Assembly: GCA_023460085.1 (NCBI GenBank)
Contig: JAEWRI010000009.1
Span: 1 to 64,000, forward strand
Direction of reading: 5' to 3'
Length of the DNA: 64,000 nt
From: Bacillota bacterium
Lineage (GTDB): Bacteria > Bacillota > Clostridia > Christensenellales > SZUA-584
Below the pieces are notes generated by a model that worked only from the letters and a program-made list of their open reading frames with translations, had not been told where the DNA came from and did not search any database. Each line of letters begins with the position of its first letter. Within the stretch, counting starts at the first letter, position 1. This document shows, piece after piece, positions 17,453-25,112 of the stretch. Both the position numbers and the translations under genes were made by a program.

Positions 17453-17832
17453 TGGTTCACCACGGCGATGGCTTCCACCTCCACGAGCACATCCTTGGGC
17501 AGCCGCGCCACCTCCACGCACGCGCGCGCAGGGTACGGCGCCGTAAAGAACCGCGCATAAACCTCGTTCACCTGCGCGAAGCCGCCCATATCTTTCAGAA
17601 ACACGGTCGTCTTGACGACATCCGCGCAGGACGCGCCCGCAGCCTCCAGTACCGCGCCGACGTTATTCAGTGCCTGCTCCGCTTGTGCCGCGACACCCTC
17701 CGCGATGCTGCCGGTCTGCGGATTGACCGGAATCTGTCCGGACACAAACACCATACTGCCCGCGCATACGCCCTGCGAATACGGACCTATCGCGCGCGGC
17801 GCATGCTCCGTGCTGACTTCCTTTTTGCTCAT
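17449..17832 (-). CDS. ridA: RidA-family enamine/imine deaminase
   Basis: 127 residues. The start at 17832 (MSKKEVSTEHAPRAIGPYSQG) fits the family better than the frame's earlier ATG and has GAGGCAGGG before it. The conserved AIGPYSQ, F-V-S-G-Q-I-P, and the C-terminal R-A-C-V-E-V-A-R-L-P-x-D-x-L-V-E-V-E-A (with the guanidinium-binding Arg and acidic partner) are all present. RidA hydrolyses reactive 2-aminoacrylate released by PLP enzymes acting on serine or cysteine, which fits its place between metY and cysK. First gene of the operon with tcdA and rrf2. Confidence 0.92.
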   Translation of the reverse strand: MSKKEVSTEHAPRAIGPYSQGVCAGSMVFVSGQIPVNPQTGSIAEGVAAQAEQALNNVGAVLEAAGASCADVVKTTVFLKDMGGFAQVNEVYARFFTAPYPARACVEVARLPKDVLVEVEAIAVVNQ

Positions 17833-17889
17833 CCCTGCCTCATTTCCGCCCGAAGGCAATCTCAATTCATATAGAATTAATGCTACATT

Positions 17890-17918
17890 ATCGTAATTCG
17901 CTGCCGCTCCGTTGTCAA
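17890..17918 (-). promoter_or_regulatory. ridA-tcdA-rrf2 promoter
   Basis: Minus strand: TTGACA (17913-17918), 17-base spacer, TACGAT (17890-17895). Just downstream lies AGCATT-AATTC-TATATG (17868-17884), which keeps only the right half of the operator found at cysK and metY. Confidence 0.7.
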
Positions 17919-17943
17919 TATGTTGTCTCTCCGCAGCAGAACA

Positions 17944-17965
17944 AGACGGCCCATGCGGGCCGTCT
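17944..17965 (-). terminator. cysK terminator
   Basis: 9-bp stem AGACGGCCC-ATGC-GGGCCGTCT 32 bases after the cysK stop. The T run is short, so it may be only partly efficient. Confidence 0.65.
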
Positions 17966-17997
17966 CGTCAGGAAAAGCCGTCTTGTACAGCGAAGGG

Positions 17998-18930
17998 TTA
18001 CTCGGCAAAAAGCGCGGTGGAGAGGTAGCGTTCGCCCGTGTCCGGCAGTATGGCAACAATGGTCTTGCCCGCGTTCTCGGGACGCTTCGCAAGCTCGGTG
18101 GCTGCCCAGATAGCCGCTCCGGAAGAGATGCCAACCAGCACACCCTCCGTTTTGGCGATCTCACGCCCGGCCACGAATGCGTCTTCGTTCTTCACCGTGA
18201 TAATCTCATCATACACACTGGTATTGAGCACTGCCGGAACGAAGCCCGGCCCGATGCCCTGTATTTTGTGCGGCCCCGGACGCCCCTCGGAGAGCACCGG
18301 GGAATCCGCGGGCTCCAGCACCACAATCTGTATATTCGGGTTCTTCGACTTTAAGTATTCGCCCGCGCCGGTCACCGTGCCGCCGGTACCCGCGCCGGAA
18401 ACGAATATATCCACCTTTCCGTCCGTATCCTCCCAAATCTCCGGGCCGGTCGTCGCCTTGTGGACAGCCGGGTTGGCCGGGTTCACGAACTGTCCGGGAA
18501 TGAACGAATTCGGAATCTCCGCCGCGAGTTCCTCTGCCTTGGCAATAGCGCCCTTCATGCCCTTTGCGCCCTCAGTGAGCACCAGCTCCGCGCCGTATGC
18601 CTTCAGCAGGTTGCGGCGCTCCACGCTGAACGTCTCCGGCATGGTGAGTATGACGCGGTAGCCATGCGCCGCTGCCACCGACGCAAGTCCGATGCCGGTG
18701 TTGCCGCTCGTCGGTTCGATGATGACGCTGCCCGGCTTCAGCACGCCGCGCGCCTCCGCGTCCTCGATCATCGCCTTGGCGATGCGGTCTTTGACGCTGC
18801 CCGCCGGGTTGAAATACTCCAGCTTGCCGATGATCTTCGCCTTCAGTTCGTGCTTCTTTTCATAATTGGTCAGCTCCAGCAACGGTGTCTTTCCGATGAG
18901 CTCCGTAATGCTTTGATATATCCTTGCCAT
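17998..18930 (-). CDS. cysK: Cysteine synthase (O-acetylserine sulfhydrylase)
   Basis: 310 residues from the ATG at 18930, preceded by GGAGG. It makes L-cysteine from O-acetylserine and sulfide. K47 in NPAGSVKDRIAKAM is the PLP lysine, TSGNTGIGLASVAAAHGY is the substrate loop, and GAGTGGTVTGAGEYLK binds the PLP phosphate. The gene has its own TTGACA-17-TATGCT promoter, an operator overlapping the start site, and a terminator. In bacilli, CysK partners with the Rrf2 repressor CymR; a cysteine-free Rrf2 gene lies divergently next door, which makes a similar pairing plausible here. Confidence 0.95.
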   Translation of the reverse strand: MARIYQSITELIGKTPLLELTNYEKKHELKAKIIGKLEYFNPAGSVKDRIAKAMIEDAEARGVLKPGSVIIEPTSGNTGIGLASVAAAHGYRVILTMPETFSVERRNLLKAYGAELVLTEGAKGMKGAIAKAEELAAEIPNSFIPGQFVNPANPAVHKATTGPEIWEDTDGKVDIFVSGAGTGGTVTGAGEYLKSKNPNIQIVVLEPADSPVLSEGRPGPHKIQGIGPGFVPAVLNTSVYDEIITVKNEDAFVAGREIAKTEGVLVGISSGAAIWAATELAKRPENAGKTIVAILPDTGERYLSTALFAE

Positions 18931-18954
18931 AGCGGCCGCCTCCTTAAAATAATT

Positions 18955-18971
18955 CATATATGATTTATATG
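18955..18971 (-). promoter_or_regulatory. Shared 17-bp operator at cysK
   Basis: CATATA-TGATT-TATATG, a perfect inverted repeat four bases downstream of the cysK -10 box, over the predicted start site. Confidence 0.7.
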
Positions 18972-18975
18972 TTTT

Positions 18976-19004
18976 AGCATATGCGCATCGGAGCAATTTG
19001 TCAA
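18976..19004 (-). promoter_or_regulatory. cysK promoter
   Basis: Minus strand: TTGACA (18999-19004), 17-base spacer, TATGCT (18976-18981). Confidence 0.85.
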
Positions 19005-19023
19005 TAGCTTTTTACACTAATTC

Positions 19024-19040
19024 TATATTTTTTATATATG
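19024..19040. promoter_or_regulatory. Third copy of the 17-bp operator, cysK/rrf2 gap
   Basis: TATATT-TTTTA-TATATG, one base off the consensus in the left half. It lies upstream of both divergent promoters, 14 bases from the rrf2 -35 box. Confidence 0.5.
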
Positions 19041-19053
19041 TTTTATGTGCTTA

Positions 19054-19082
19054 TTGGCAATGCGGCCGCGTTCCCATAATAT
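19054..19082 (+). promoter_or_regulatory. Promoter of the divergent rrf2 operon
   Basis: TTGGCA (19054-19059), 17-base spacer, TAATAT (19077-19082). Confidence 0.65.
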
Positions 19083-19119
19083 AAAAGCATATCCGATAAG
19101 TATGAAATCAGGCATGACA

Positions 19120-19560
19120 ATGAGGATATCCGCAAAGGCACGGTACGCGCTGGCCGCGATGGCCGATATGGCGCGGCAGCATACAAACGGCGAAGCGGTT
19201 ACGGTGATCAGCATCTCTGAAAAGCTGGGTATATCGAAGTTCTATCTGGAGCAGGTGTTCTCGCTGCTGCGGCGCGGCGGGCTCGTCAGCTCCGTAAAAG
19301 GCGCGGCGGGCGGCTACCTGCTCACGCGCGCGCCGGATCGCATCTCTGCGTTGGATGTTCTGATGGCAGTAGAGTTTTCGCTGTTCGAGGACTCAGAGGC
19401 TACTGTGCAGGACAAGGCCCCTCAAATGGGCGCGGCGATGCACAGCCTCGTGTTCCGTCCGCTGGACGCCTCCGTGCGCGAGGCGCTGGCCCGCGCTTCC
19501 TTGGAGGACATCGTGAACGAAATGGAACGGGACAACCAGGATTACATGTTCTTTATATAA
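19120..19560 (+). CDS. Rrf2-family regulator without cluster cysteines (CymR-like)
   Basis: 146 residues from MRISAKARYALAAMADMA at 19120. An ATG six bases earlier is equally possible and no strong ribosome site separates them. The wHTH core (ISKFYLEQVFSLLRRGGLVSSVKGAAGGYLLTR) is clear. The effector region has no cysteine, so no Fe-S cluster, unlike the rrf2 at 16233. That and its position facing cysK suggest a CymR-type repressor of sulfur genes, with the CATATW-N5-TATATG repeats as its sites. It leads a plus-strand unit with two PLP genes that are both broken. Confidence 0.88.
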   Translation: MRISAKARYALAAMADMARQHTNGEAVTVISISEKLGISKFYLEQVFSLLRRGGLVSSVKGAAGGYLLTRAPDRISALDVLMAVEFSLFEDSEATVQDKAPQMGAAMHSLVFRPLDASVREALARASLEDIVNEMERDNQDYMFFI

Positions 19561-19572
19561 CAGGAGACAGCA

Positions 19573-20711
19573 ATGGATAAACAAACGAAATGCGTACACG
19601 GCTCCGATGACCGGTACGATACCACCGGCGCAATCAGCGTACCCATATTTCAGTCCGCCACCTTCGCGCACCCGAGCGTGGGCCAGAGCACGGGCTACGA
19701 TTATTCGCGGCTGCAGAACCCCACGCGCGAGCATCTGGAAAAGACCATCGCCGCGCTGGAGGGCGGCACGGACGCGCTGGCGTTCTCCACCGGCATGGCA
19801 GCCATTGCAGCGCTGATGGAGCTTTTCTCTCCAGGCGATCACCTTGTCGCTTCGGACGATCTGTACGGCGGATCGCACCGCCTTTTCTCCCACATCTCAA
19901 TGAAGAACGGCGCGGGATTCAGTTTTGCGGATACCTCCGACCCGGATGCCTTGGAACGCGCCATCCGGCCGGAGACAAAGGCGCTGTTCGTCGAGACGCC
20001 CACCAACCCCATGATGCAGGTAACCGACATCGCCGCCGTTTCCGTCCTCGCGCGGCGGCACGGCTTGCTGCTTATCGTCGACAACACGTTCCTGACGCCC
20101 TGCTTTCAGCGTCCGCTGTCACTGGGGACATCGTGGTACACAGCGGCACGAAGTATCTGGGTGGTCACAACGATACGCTGGCGGGTTTTCTCGTCGCGAG
20201 CAGCGCGGAGCTCTCCGAAAAGCTGCGCTTTATCTTCAAAACCACGGGCGCCTGCCTTTCCCCCTTCGACAGCTGGCTGCTGATCCGCGGCATCAAGACG
20301 CTGGCTGTGCGCATGGACCGTCAGCAGGAGAGCGCGATGAAAATTGCGCAATGGCTTTGCGGCGCACCGCATGTCACGGCGGTGCACTACGCGGGGCTGC
20401 CCTCCCACCCCGGCTACGAAATCTCGAGGAAGTAGGCTTCGGGCTTCGGCGCGATGATCTCCTTCTCCGTGGACAGCGAAGCCGTCGCCGTACGCCTGCT
20501 GGAACGCGTTTCCCTGATACAGTACGCGGAAAGTCTGGGCGGAGCGGAGTCGCTGATCACCTACCCCATGCTGCAGACCCATGCCGACGTTCCCCGGGAG
20601 GTGCGCGAGGCCAAAGGCATCAACGACAGACTGCTGCGGCTTTCCGTCGGGCTGGAGAGCGCCGACGACCTGATTGCTGATCTGAAACAAGCGTTGGAGG
20701 AAACCGCATGA
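19573..20711 (+). pseudogene. Broken cystathionine lyase/synthase (trans-sulfuration PLP enzyme)
   Basis: About 380 codons with the family's hallmarks: PIFQSATFAHPS, YSRLQNPTR, a PLP lysine in HSGTKYLGGHND, and the C-terminal ESLITYPMLQTHADVP. It belongs to the Cys/Met gamma-family (MetB, MetC or MccB; I cannot choose). It is interrupted twice. Near 20120-20130 the frame shifts: LSLG should run into xDIVVHSGTK, but one or four bases are missing. At 20433-20435 a TAG stands where R-K-Q-A-S-G-F-G is expected, a one-base change from CAG. AGGAGA precedes the ATG. Its end overlaps the next gene by four bases, so the pair was built as an operon. Either a decaying gene or a sequence error. Confidence 0.85.
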
Positions 20712-21880
20712 CAAACTTCGACGAGATCGTCCCCCGCATCAATACCGACTCCATCAAATACGATTTTGCCGCGCGCCGCGGCATGCCGGAGGATCTGCTG
20801 CCGCTGTGGGTGGCGGACATGGATTTCCGTGCGCCGGAATGCGTCATTGAGGCGCTCACCCAAAAGAGCCTTCACGGCATATTCGGCTACAGCGACAGCC
20901 GGGAGGGCTACGCTGAAACGCTTCGCGGCTGGTTTTTCCGCCGCTTTGGCTGGGAGATACAGCCCGAATGGCTGGTCAAAACACCCGGCGTGGTGTTTGC
21001 CATCTGCGCCGCCATCCGCACACTCACGGACGAGGGCGATGCCGTGCTGATACAGCCGCCCGTATACTACCCCTTCTCCGAATCGGTGCGTGCCAACAGC
21101 CGCAGTCTGGTGGAAAACGCGCTGTGATATGACGGCGCGCAATACCGAACCGATTTCGAGGATTTTGAGGAAAAGATCGTCCGCAACAATATAAAGATAT
21201 TCATACTTTGCAGCCCGCACAATCCGGTCGGACGCGTCTGGACAGGCGACGAACTCACGCTTATGGGCGACATCTGTGTGCGCCACGGCGTTACCGTCAT
21301 CTCGGACGAGATCCAAGCGGACTTTGTTTATCCCGGCTGCGCGCATACCGTATTTGCTTCGCTGAAGCCGGAGTTTGCCGACATCACCGTTACCTGCACC
21401 GCGCCCAGCAAAACGTTCAACCTCGCGGGGCTGCACGCCTCCAACATCTTTGTATCCAACCGGGCGCTGCGCACGCGGCTTCGACAGGAGCTGGCTCGCT
21501 GCGGTTTCAGCCAGCCGGGTGTGATGGGGCTCGTCGCGTGTCAGGCGGCCTACGCGCAGGGCGAAGAATGGCTGGAGGAGCTGAAAGCCTATCTGACGGA
21601 GAATCTGGCGTTCGTGCGCGGATTTCTGCAAACGCGAATCCCCGCCGTGAAGCTCGTGGAGCCGCAGGGTACCTACCTCGTCTGTCTGGACTGCCGCGCA
21701 CTGGGTCTTGACGACAACGCGCTGGATCGGTTCGTCGTAGAAAAGGCGCGGCTGTGGCTGGACGGCGGCACCATGTTCGGTGCCGGTGGCAGCGGTTTTC
21801 AGCGCGTCAACATCGCCTGCCCAAGGGCGCTGCTGAAACAGGCGCTGGAGCAGCTGGAGGCAGCCGTAAACTCGCTGTAA
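20708..21880 (+). pseudogene. MalY/PatB-type cystathionine beta-lyase with an in-frame TGA
   Basis: 390 codons of a fold-type I PLP aminotransferase-like C-S lyase (cystathionine to homocysteine). Visible are LPLWVADMDFRAPECVIEAL at the start, ICSPHNPVGR-type binding (ILCSPHNPVGRVW), VISDEIQADFVYPG, and the PLP lysine in CTAPSKTFNLAGL. Codon 140 (21125-21127) is TGA where Arg is expected before YDGAQYRTDFEDFEEKI, a one-base change from CGA. The rest is open and in frame. The ATG overlaps the previous stop (ATGA). If the stop is real, the product ends before the PLP lysine and would be inactive. Confidence 0.87.
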
Positions 21881-21885
21881 AAAAA

Positions 21886-21949
21886 GCCCGGTACCCTGCC
21901 GGAGAGTAAAACGTAATTTGCGTTTCGCACTTTCCGCAGGACGCCGGGC
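21886..21949. terminator. Long nested hairpin, bidirectional terminator
   Basis: Outer stem GCCCGG/CCGGGC flanked by A5 and T4, with inner pairings CCTGC/GCAGG, CGGA/TCCG and AAACG/CGTTT. It lies between convergent malY and the CobW-type gene and can terminate both. Confidence 0.7.
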
Positions 21950-21983
21950 TTTTGTTTATTTAAAATATATTCGAGTCCTGCGT

Positions 21984-22877
21984 TTACGCCAGCAGGCTTT
22001 CCAGCCGGGAGGCGTCGAGATGCGCTCCGATGAACGTAAGGCACGGTTCTCCGGGCACGGCTGCCCGCTCCAGCACGACATCCTCCATCGCGATATTGAG
22101 CAGGTGCGGCACGCCGTCCATACGCAAAGAGCCCTTTGCACGCAGCACTTCCCCGCATTCTCCCGACGTTACGCAGTGCGTGATGCGCTCCACATCCCCG
22201 CGCGCGTAATCGCGCCCGGCCTTCACCGTCACCGTATCCAGATGTGCGTGCGCGTGCATCTGCGGTCCGTTCATCCCACCCTGTTGGGCGCGCAGTACCG
22301 CGTCCAAGAAGCCCGATTCACTCCACGGCAGCGCTACCAGCGCGGCATGGGGGTTGATGTTGCGGAGGTCGCAAATCAGCTCCTCCGGATCGCCGCGAAA
22401 GCGCTCCAGCTTGCTGAGCACCAGCACCGAAGCGTTCCGGATCTGATTCTCGATGAAGCTGCCCGCGATGAGGCGCGCACCGCGGCAGTTCAGGCTGTCC
22501 GCCACGACGACGGCACGCCGGATTGCGCAGCGCTCGCGCAGATACCCATCCTTCAGTACATCCTCGAACTGGCTGAACACGAACACGCCGGAGGTTTCAA
22601 ACACGATCCTTTCGGGCGAAAACGTGCGCACGATCTCCCCCAGCGCGCGCGTAAGCTCTCCCTTCAGCGTGCAGCAGGCACAGCCGCCCTCCAGCGCAAC
22701 CGCTTCAAAGCCCGCTCCGCGCAGCAGTTCCGCGTCCATATCCGTCTGTCCGAACTCGTTGACGATGTATACCACGCGCTCTCCCTGCGATGCATACCGC
22801 GCCATCAGCCGATTCGCCAGCGTGGTTTTACCGGCACCCAGAAACCCGGAAATGATGTCGATCTCAATCATACGCAA
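21984..22877 (-). CDS. CobW/COG0523-family metal-chaperone GTPase
   Basis: 297 residues. The P-loop is near the start (SGFLGAGKTTLANRL), the family's metal-binding GGCACCTL (CxCC) follows, and ETSGVF is the switch/Walker region. A CobW_C-like domain of about 90 residues closes the protein. G3E GTPases of this type load zinc or cobalt/cobalamin into target proteins. It begins 26 bases after mtaC and is in line with mtaB, whose product needs zinc, so it may serve that enzyme or the corrinoid protein. The exact cargo is inference. Confidence 0.85.
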   Translation of the reverse strand: MRMIEIDIISGFLGAGKTTLANRLMARYASQGERVVYIVNEFGQTDMDAELLRGAGFEAVALEGGCACCTLKGELTRALGEIVRTFSPERIVFETSGVFVFSQFEDVLKDGYLRERCAIRRAVVVADSLNCRGARLIAGSFIENQIRNASVLVLSKLERFRGDPEELICDLRNINPHAALVALPWSESGFLDAVLRAQQGGMNGPQMHAHAHLDTVTVKAGRDYARGDVERITHCVTSGECGEVLRAKGSLRMDGVPHLLNIAMEDVVLERAAVPGEPCLTFIGAHLDASRLESLLA

Positions 22878-22903
22878 AAGGGGCGGATGCCCGCCCCTCC
22901 TCC

Positions 22904-23539
22904 TTACAGAAACGTTTTGGCGACTTCGGCGCAGCTTGCGGCATCCGCCGTGTAGGCGTCCGCGCCGATGCTGTCGCAGAAGGATTGGGTAACGGGCGCG
23001 CCGCCCACCATGACCTTCACGGATTCGCGCAGCCCAGCCTCCTTGAGGGTTTTGATAACGTCACCCTGCGCGCTCATCGTCGTCGTCAGCAGCGCGGAGA
23101 GCGCCACGATATTCGGCTTGTGCTCCAGCACCGCCGCGACGATCTGCTCTCCGGAAACATCCGTGCCGAGGTCGATGACCTCGAAGCCCGCGCCCACCAG
23201 CATCATCTTCACCAGGTTCTTGCCGATGTCGTGCAGGTCTCCCTTTACGGTAGCCAGCACCACCTTGCCGATGGGCTTCACACCCGCCTCAATGAGATGC
23301 GGCTTTAAAATCTCGATGCCCTTGTTCAGCGCGCGCGCCGCAATCAGCACCTCCGGCACATACACTTCGTTGTTCTTGAATCGCACGCCCAGCTTGCCCA
23401 TGCCGTCCAGCAACCCGTCGTTGAGTATATCCCCGGCCTTGACGCCCGCTTCAAGCGCCTCGTGGATCTTTTCCTGCACCAGCGGAGCCTTCCCCGCCTG
23501 CACATATTCCGATATCAACTCCAGATATGACATTGTCAT
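22904..23539 (-). CDS. mtaC: Corrinoid protein of methanol methyltransferase (MtaC-like)
   Basis: 211 residues. An N-terminal helical cap (about 1-85) is followed by a B12-binding Rossmann domain. The base-off cobalamin ligand is H103 in G-D-L-H-D-I-G, with later S-A-L-L-T-T-T and GGAPV elements that hold the nucleotide tail. It carries the methyl group as methyl-Co(III) between MtaB and a second methyltransferase. It lies 15 bases after mtaB. By itself the family also includes methylamine corrinoid proteins (MtbC); the neighbouring mtaB decides for methanol. Confidence 0.9.
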   Translation of the reverse strand: MTMSYLELISEYVQAGKAPLVQEKIHEALEAGVKAGDILNDGLLDGMGKLGVRFKNNEVYVPEVLIAARALNKGIEILKPHLIEAGVKPIGKVVLATVKGDLHDIGKNLVKMMLVGAGFEVIDLGTDVSGEQIVAAVLEHKPNIVALSALLTTTMSAQGDVIKTLKEAGLRESVKVMVGGAPVTQSFCDSIGADAYTADAASCAEVAKTFL

Positions 23540-23554
23540 GATTGCACCTCACTA

Positions 23555-24931
23555 TTACTTCAAGTCGTATTTTGCCGGGTCAAGCTTCTCGCACTGCGGC
23601 AGCATCTCTTCCGCCAGCGTCTGCACGTCATCCGGCATCGCTGACACTTCCTCCGTCAGCTTTCCAAGCCACATCGTCTCCTTGTCGCTGAGCACAAGCG
23701 CTCCGCTCTCCGTCGCCGACTTCATCTTGGCGAGCGCCAGCTCCGCCGCCTTTTTAATCCGCGGGTAGTCGCCCTCCACGCTGACGATGCCCTTCGAAAT
23801 TTCAAGCACCACGTCCGGGCGCAGCACGTATGCCTGCGGATCGAGCGCGCTGTCGGAGTCGGCAAGGATGTCGCGCATCAGCAGCGCCGTATCAAGCCCG
23901 CGGCGCGAGGCTTCGTTCATCAGGCGGCAATCGTACACCAGCTGTTCAAACGACACCGTGGGAGCCATCCCGCCCAGCAGCTTGATGTTCTGTATGGACT
24001 CATTGCTCCACAGGTCCGCGACGCATCCTGCGATGTTGCCCACGGGGCTCAGGTGCGCGCACGCGCTCGTGCGTCCTTCCATCGCGATGGGTGTACCGGC
24101 GATGGCTTTCACATAAACGCCCTCGTAACCGCAGTCCTTGTGCGGGCCCTTCGCGCCGCATTCCGCCGCCGCGAGGCTGCGCACCGCAGTCATCACGCGC
24201 ACCACCGCCGCGAATACCTTGGGGACATAGTTGCGCTCCGCGAGCACCATGGCGGTGTTGGCAAAGCCACACGCCGTGTCGCCCGCGGCTATCGTACCGG
24301 TTTTGTCCGCAATGGCCACGATTTCCGTCCAGAGCCTGCGCATATCCGTGCAGCCCAACACCGAGAGCGCAAACGCGGATTTGGCGATATCGCAGTACAT
24401 GATTGCTTCGTCGTGCACCTCCTTGCCGCCCACCGACTCTATGGCGAGGAAATCCGCACCGGCTTTCGCGCAGCCCTCGAAGGTTTCAAGCATGGCGTCC
24501 CAGTGCCTGCCATGCCACATATGCGTGAGATCGCTGCCCTCGCGAATGTCGTTGGGTGTGATACGCACCGCGCTTTTAACGCCGTACTTATCGGAGAATT
24601 CCTTCGCGATATCCACCACCGTTTTGCATACCTCGATGCCCCACGCGGGTTCAAACGTCATGGGTGGGAGCGTTTCGATTTCGGCAACGAAGCCGGGAGA
24701 ATGCAAATCGCGCGCGCGCTCACAGATCCCCGTGATGATCTCGGTATAGTTCCGGATAACCTCCTTCATCGTTGCGGCATCGATGGTCATCGTGGGCAGT
24801 GTAAAATTCACTTCGGGGTACAGCGTGCCCCCGCCGATGACCATACCGTTTTTGAGCGCCACGGGATACTTAGCCTGTGCATAGATGAATTCCCGCAAAT
24901 CCTGATACGCGGTGGTTTTGTAGCTTGGCAT
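23555..24931 (-). CDS. mtaB: Methanol:corrinoid methyltransferase
   Basis: 458 residues from the ATG at 24931 (GGAG before it), against about 460 for the Methanosarcina enzyme. It activates methanol on zinc and passes the methyl to the MtaC cobalt. The zinc ligands known for MtaB (Glu164, Cys220, Cys269 in M. barkeri) have counterparts at E165 (LAIESVGG), C221 (ACGFAN) and C267 (HKDCGYEG). It is the first gene of mtaB-mtaC-cobW. No MtaA-type second methyltransferase is in the window, so the methyl acceptor is unknown (coenzyme M is unlikely in a Firmicute; tetrahydrofolate is the usual acetogen route). Confidence 0.92.
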   Translation of the reverse strand: MPSYKTTAYQDLREFIYAQAKYPVALKNGMVIGGGTLYPEVNFTLPTMTIDAATMKEVIRNYTEIITGICERARDLHSPGFVAEIETLPPMTFEPAWGIEVCKTVVDIAKEFSDKYGVKSAVRITPNDIREGSDLTHMWHGRHWDAMLETFEGCAKAGADFLAIESVGGKEVHDEAIMYCDIAKSAFALSVLGCTDMRRLWTEIVAIADKTGTIAAGDTACGFANTAMVLAERNYVPKVFAAVVRVMTAVRSLAAAECGAKGPHKDCGYEGVYVKAIAGTPIAMEGRTSACAHLSPVGNIAGCVADLWSNESIQNIKLLGGMAPTVSFEQLVYDCRLMNEASRRGLDTALLMRDILADSDSALDPQAYVLRPDVVLEISKGIVSVEGDYPRIKKAAELALAKMKSATESGALVLSDKETMWLGKLTEEVSAMPDDVQTLAEEMLPQCEKLDPAKYDLK

Positions 24932-25046
24932 AGCGTTCTCCTTCCATACTCTTATTATAGGATTAGTATATAATATGGTCATCCCATTTTCTTGCACGAT
25001 CTTTTGAATCGTTGGATTATCATGTCGCGTTTGACATAAAGAAAAT

Positions 25047-25069
25047 GCCGCGTACGCTGTATACGCGGC
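25047..25069. repeat. Perfect 8-bp inverted repeat between mtaB and the rRNA methyltransferase
   Basis: GCCGCGTA-7-TACGCGGC in the divergent gap, overlapping the region after a TTGACA at 25031. It could be an operator or a leader hairpin of the plus-strand gene. Confidence 0.45.
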
Positions 25070-25112
25070 GCGGCTTCTGATATAATGGCGTATACGGTTT
25101 GGGAGGATACAA

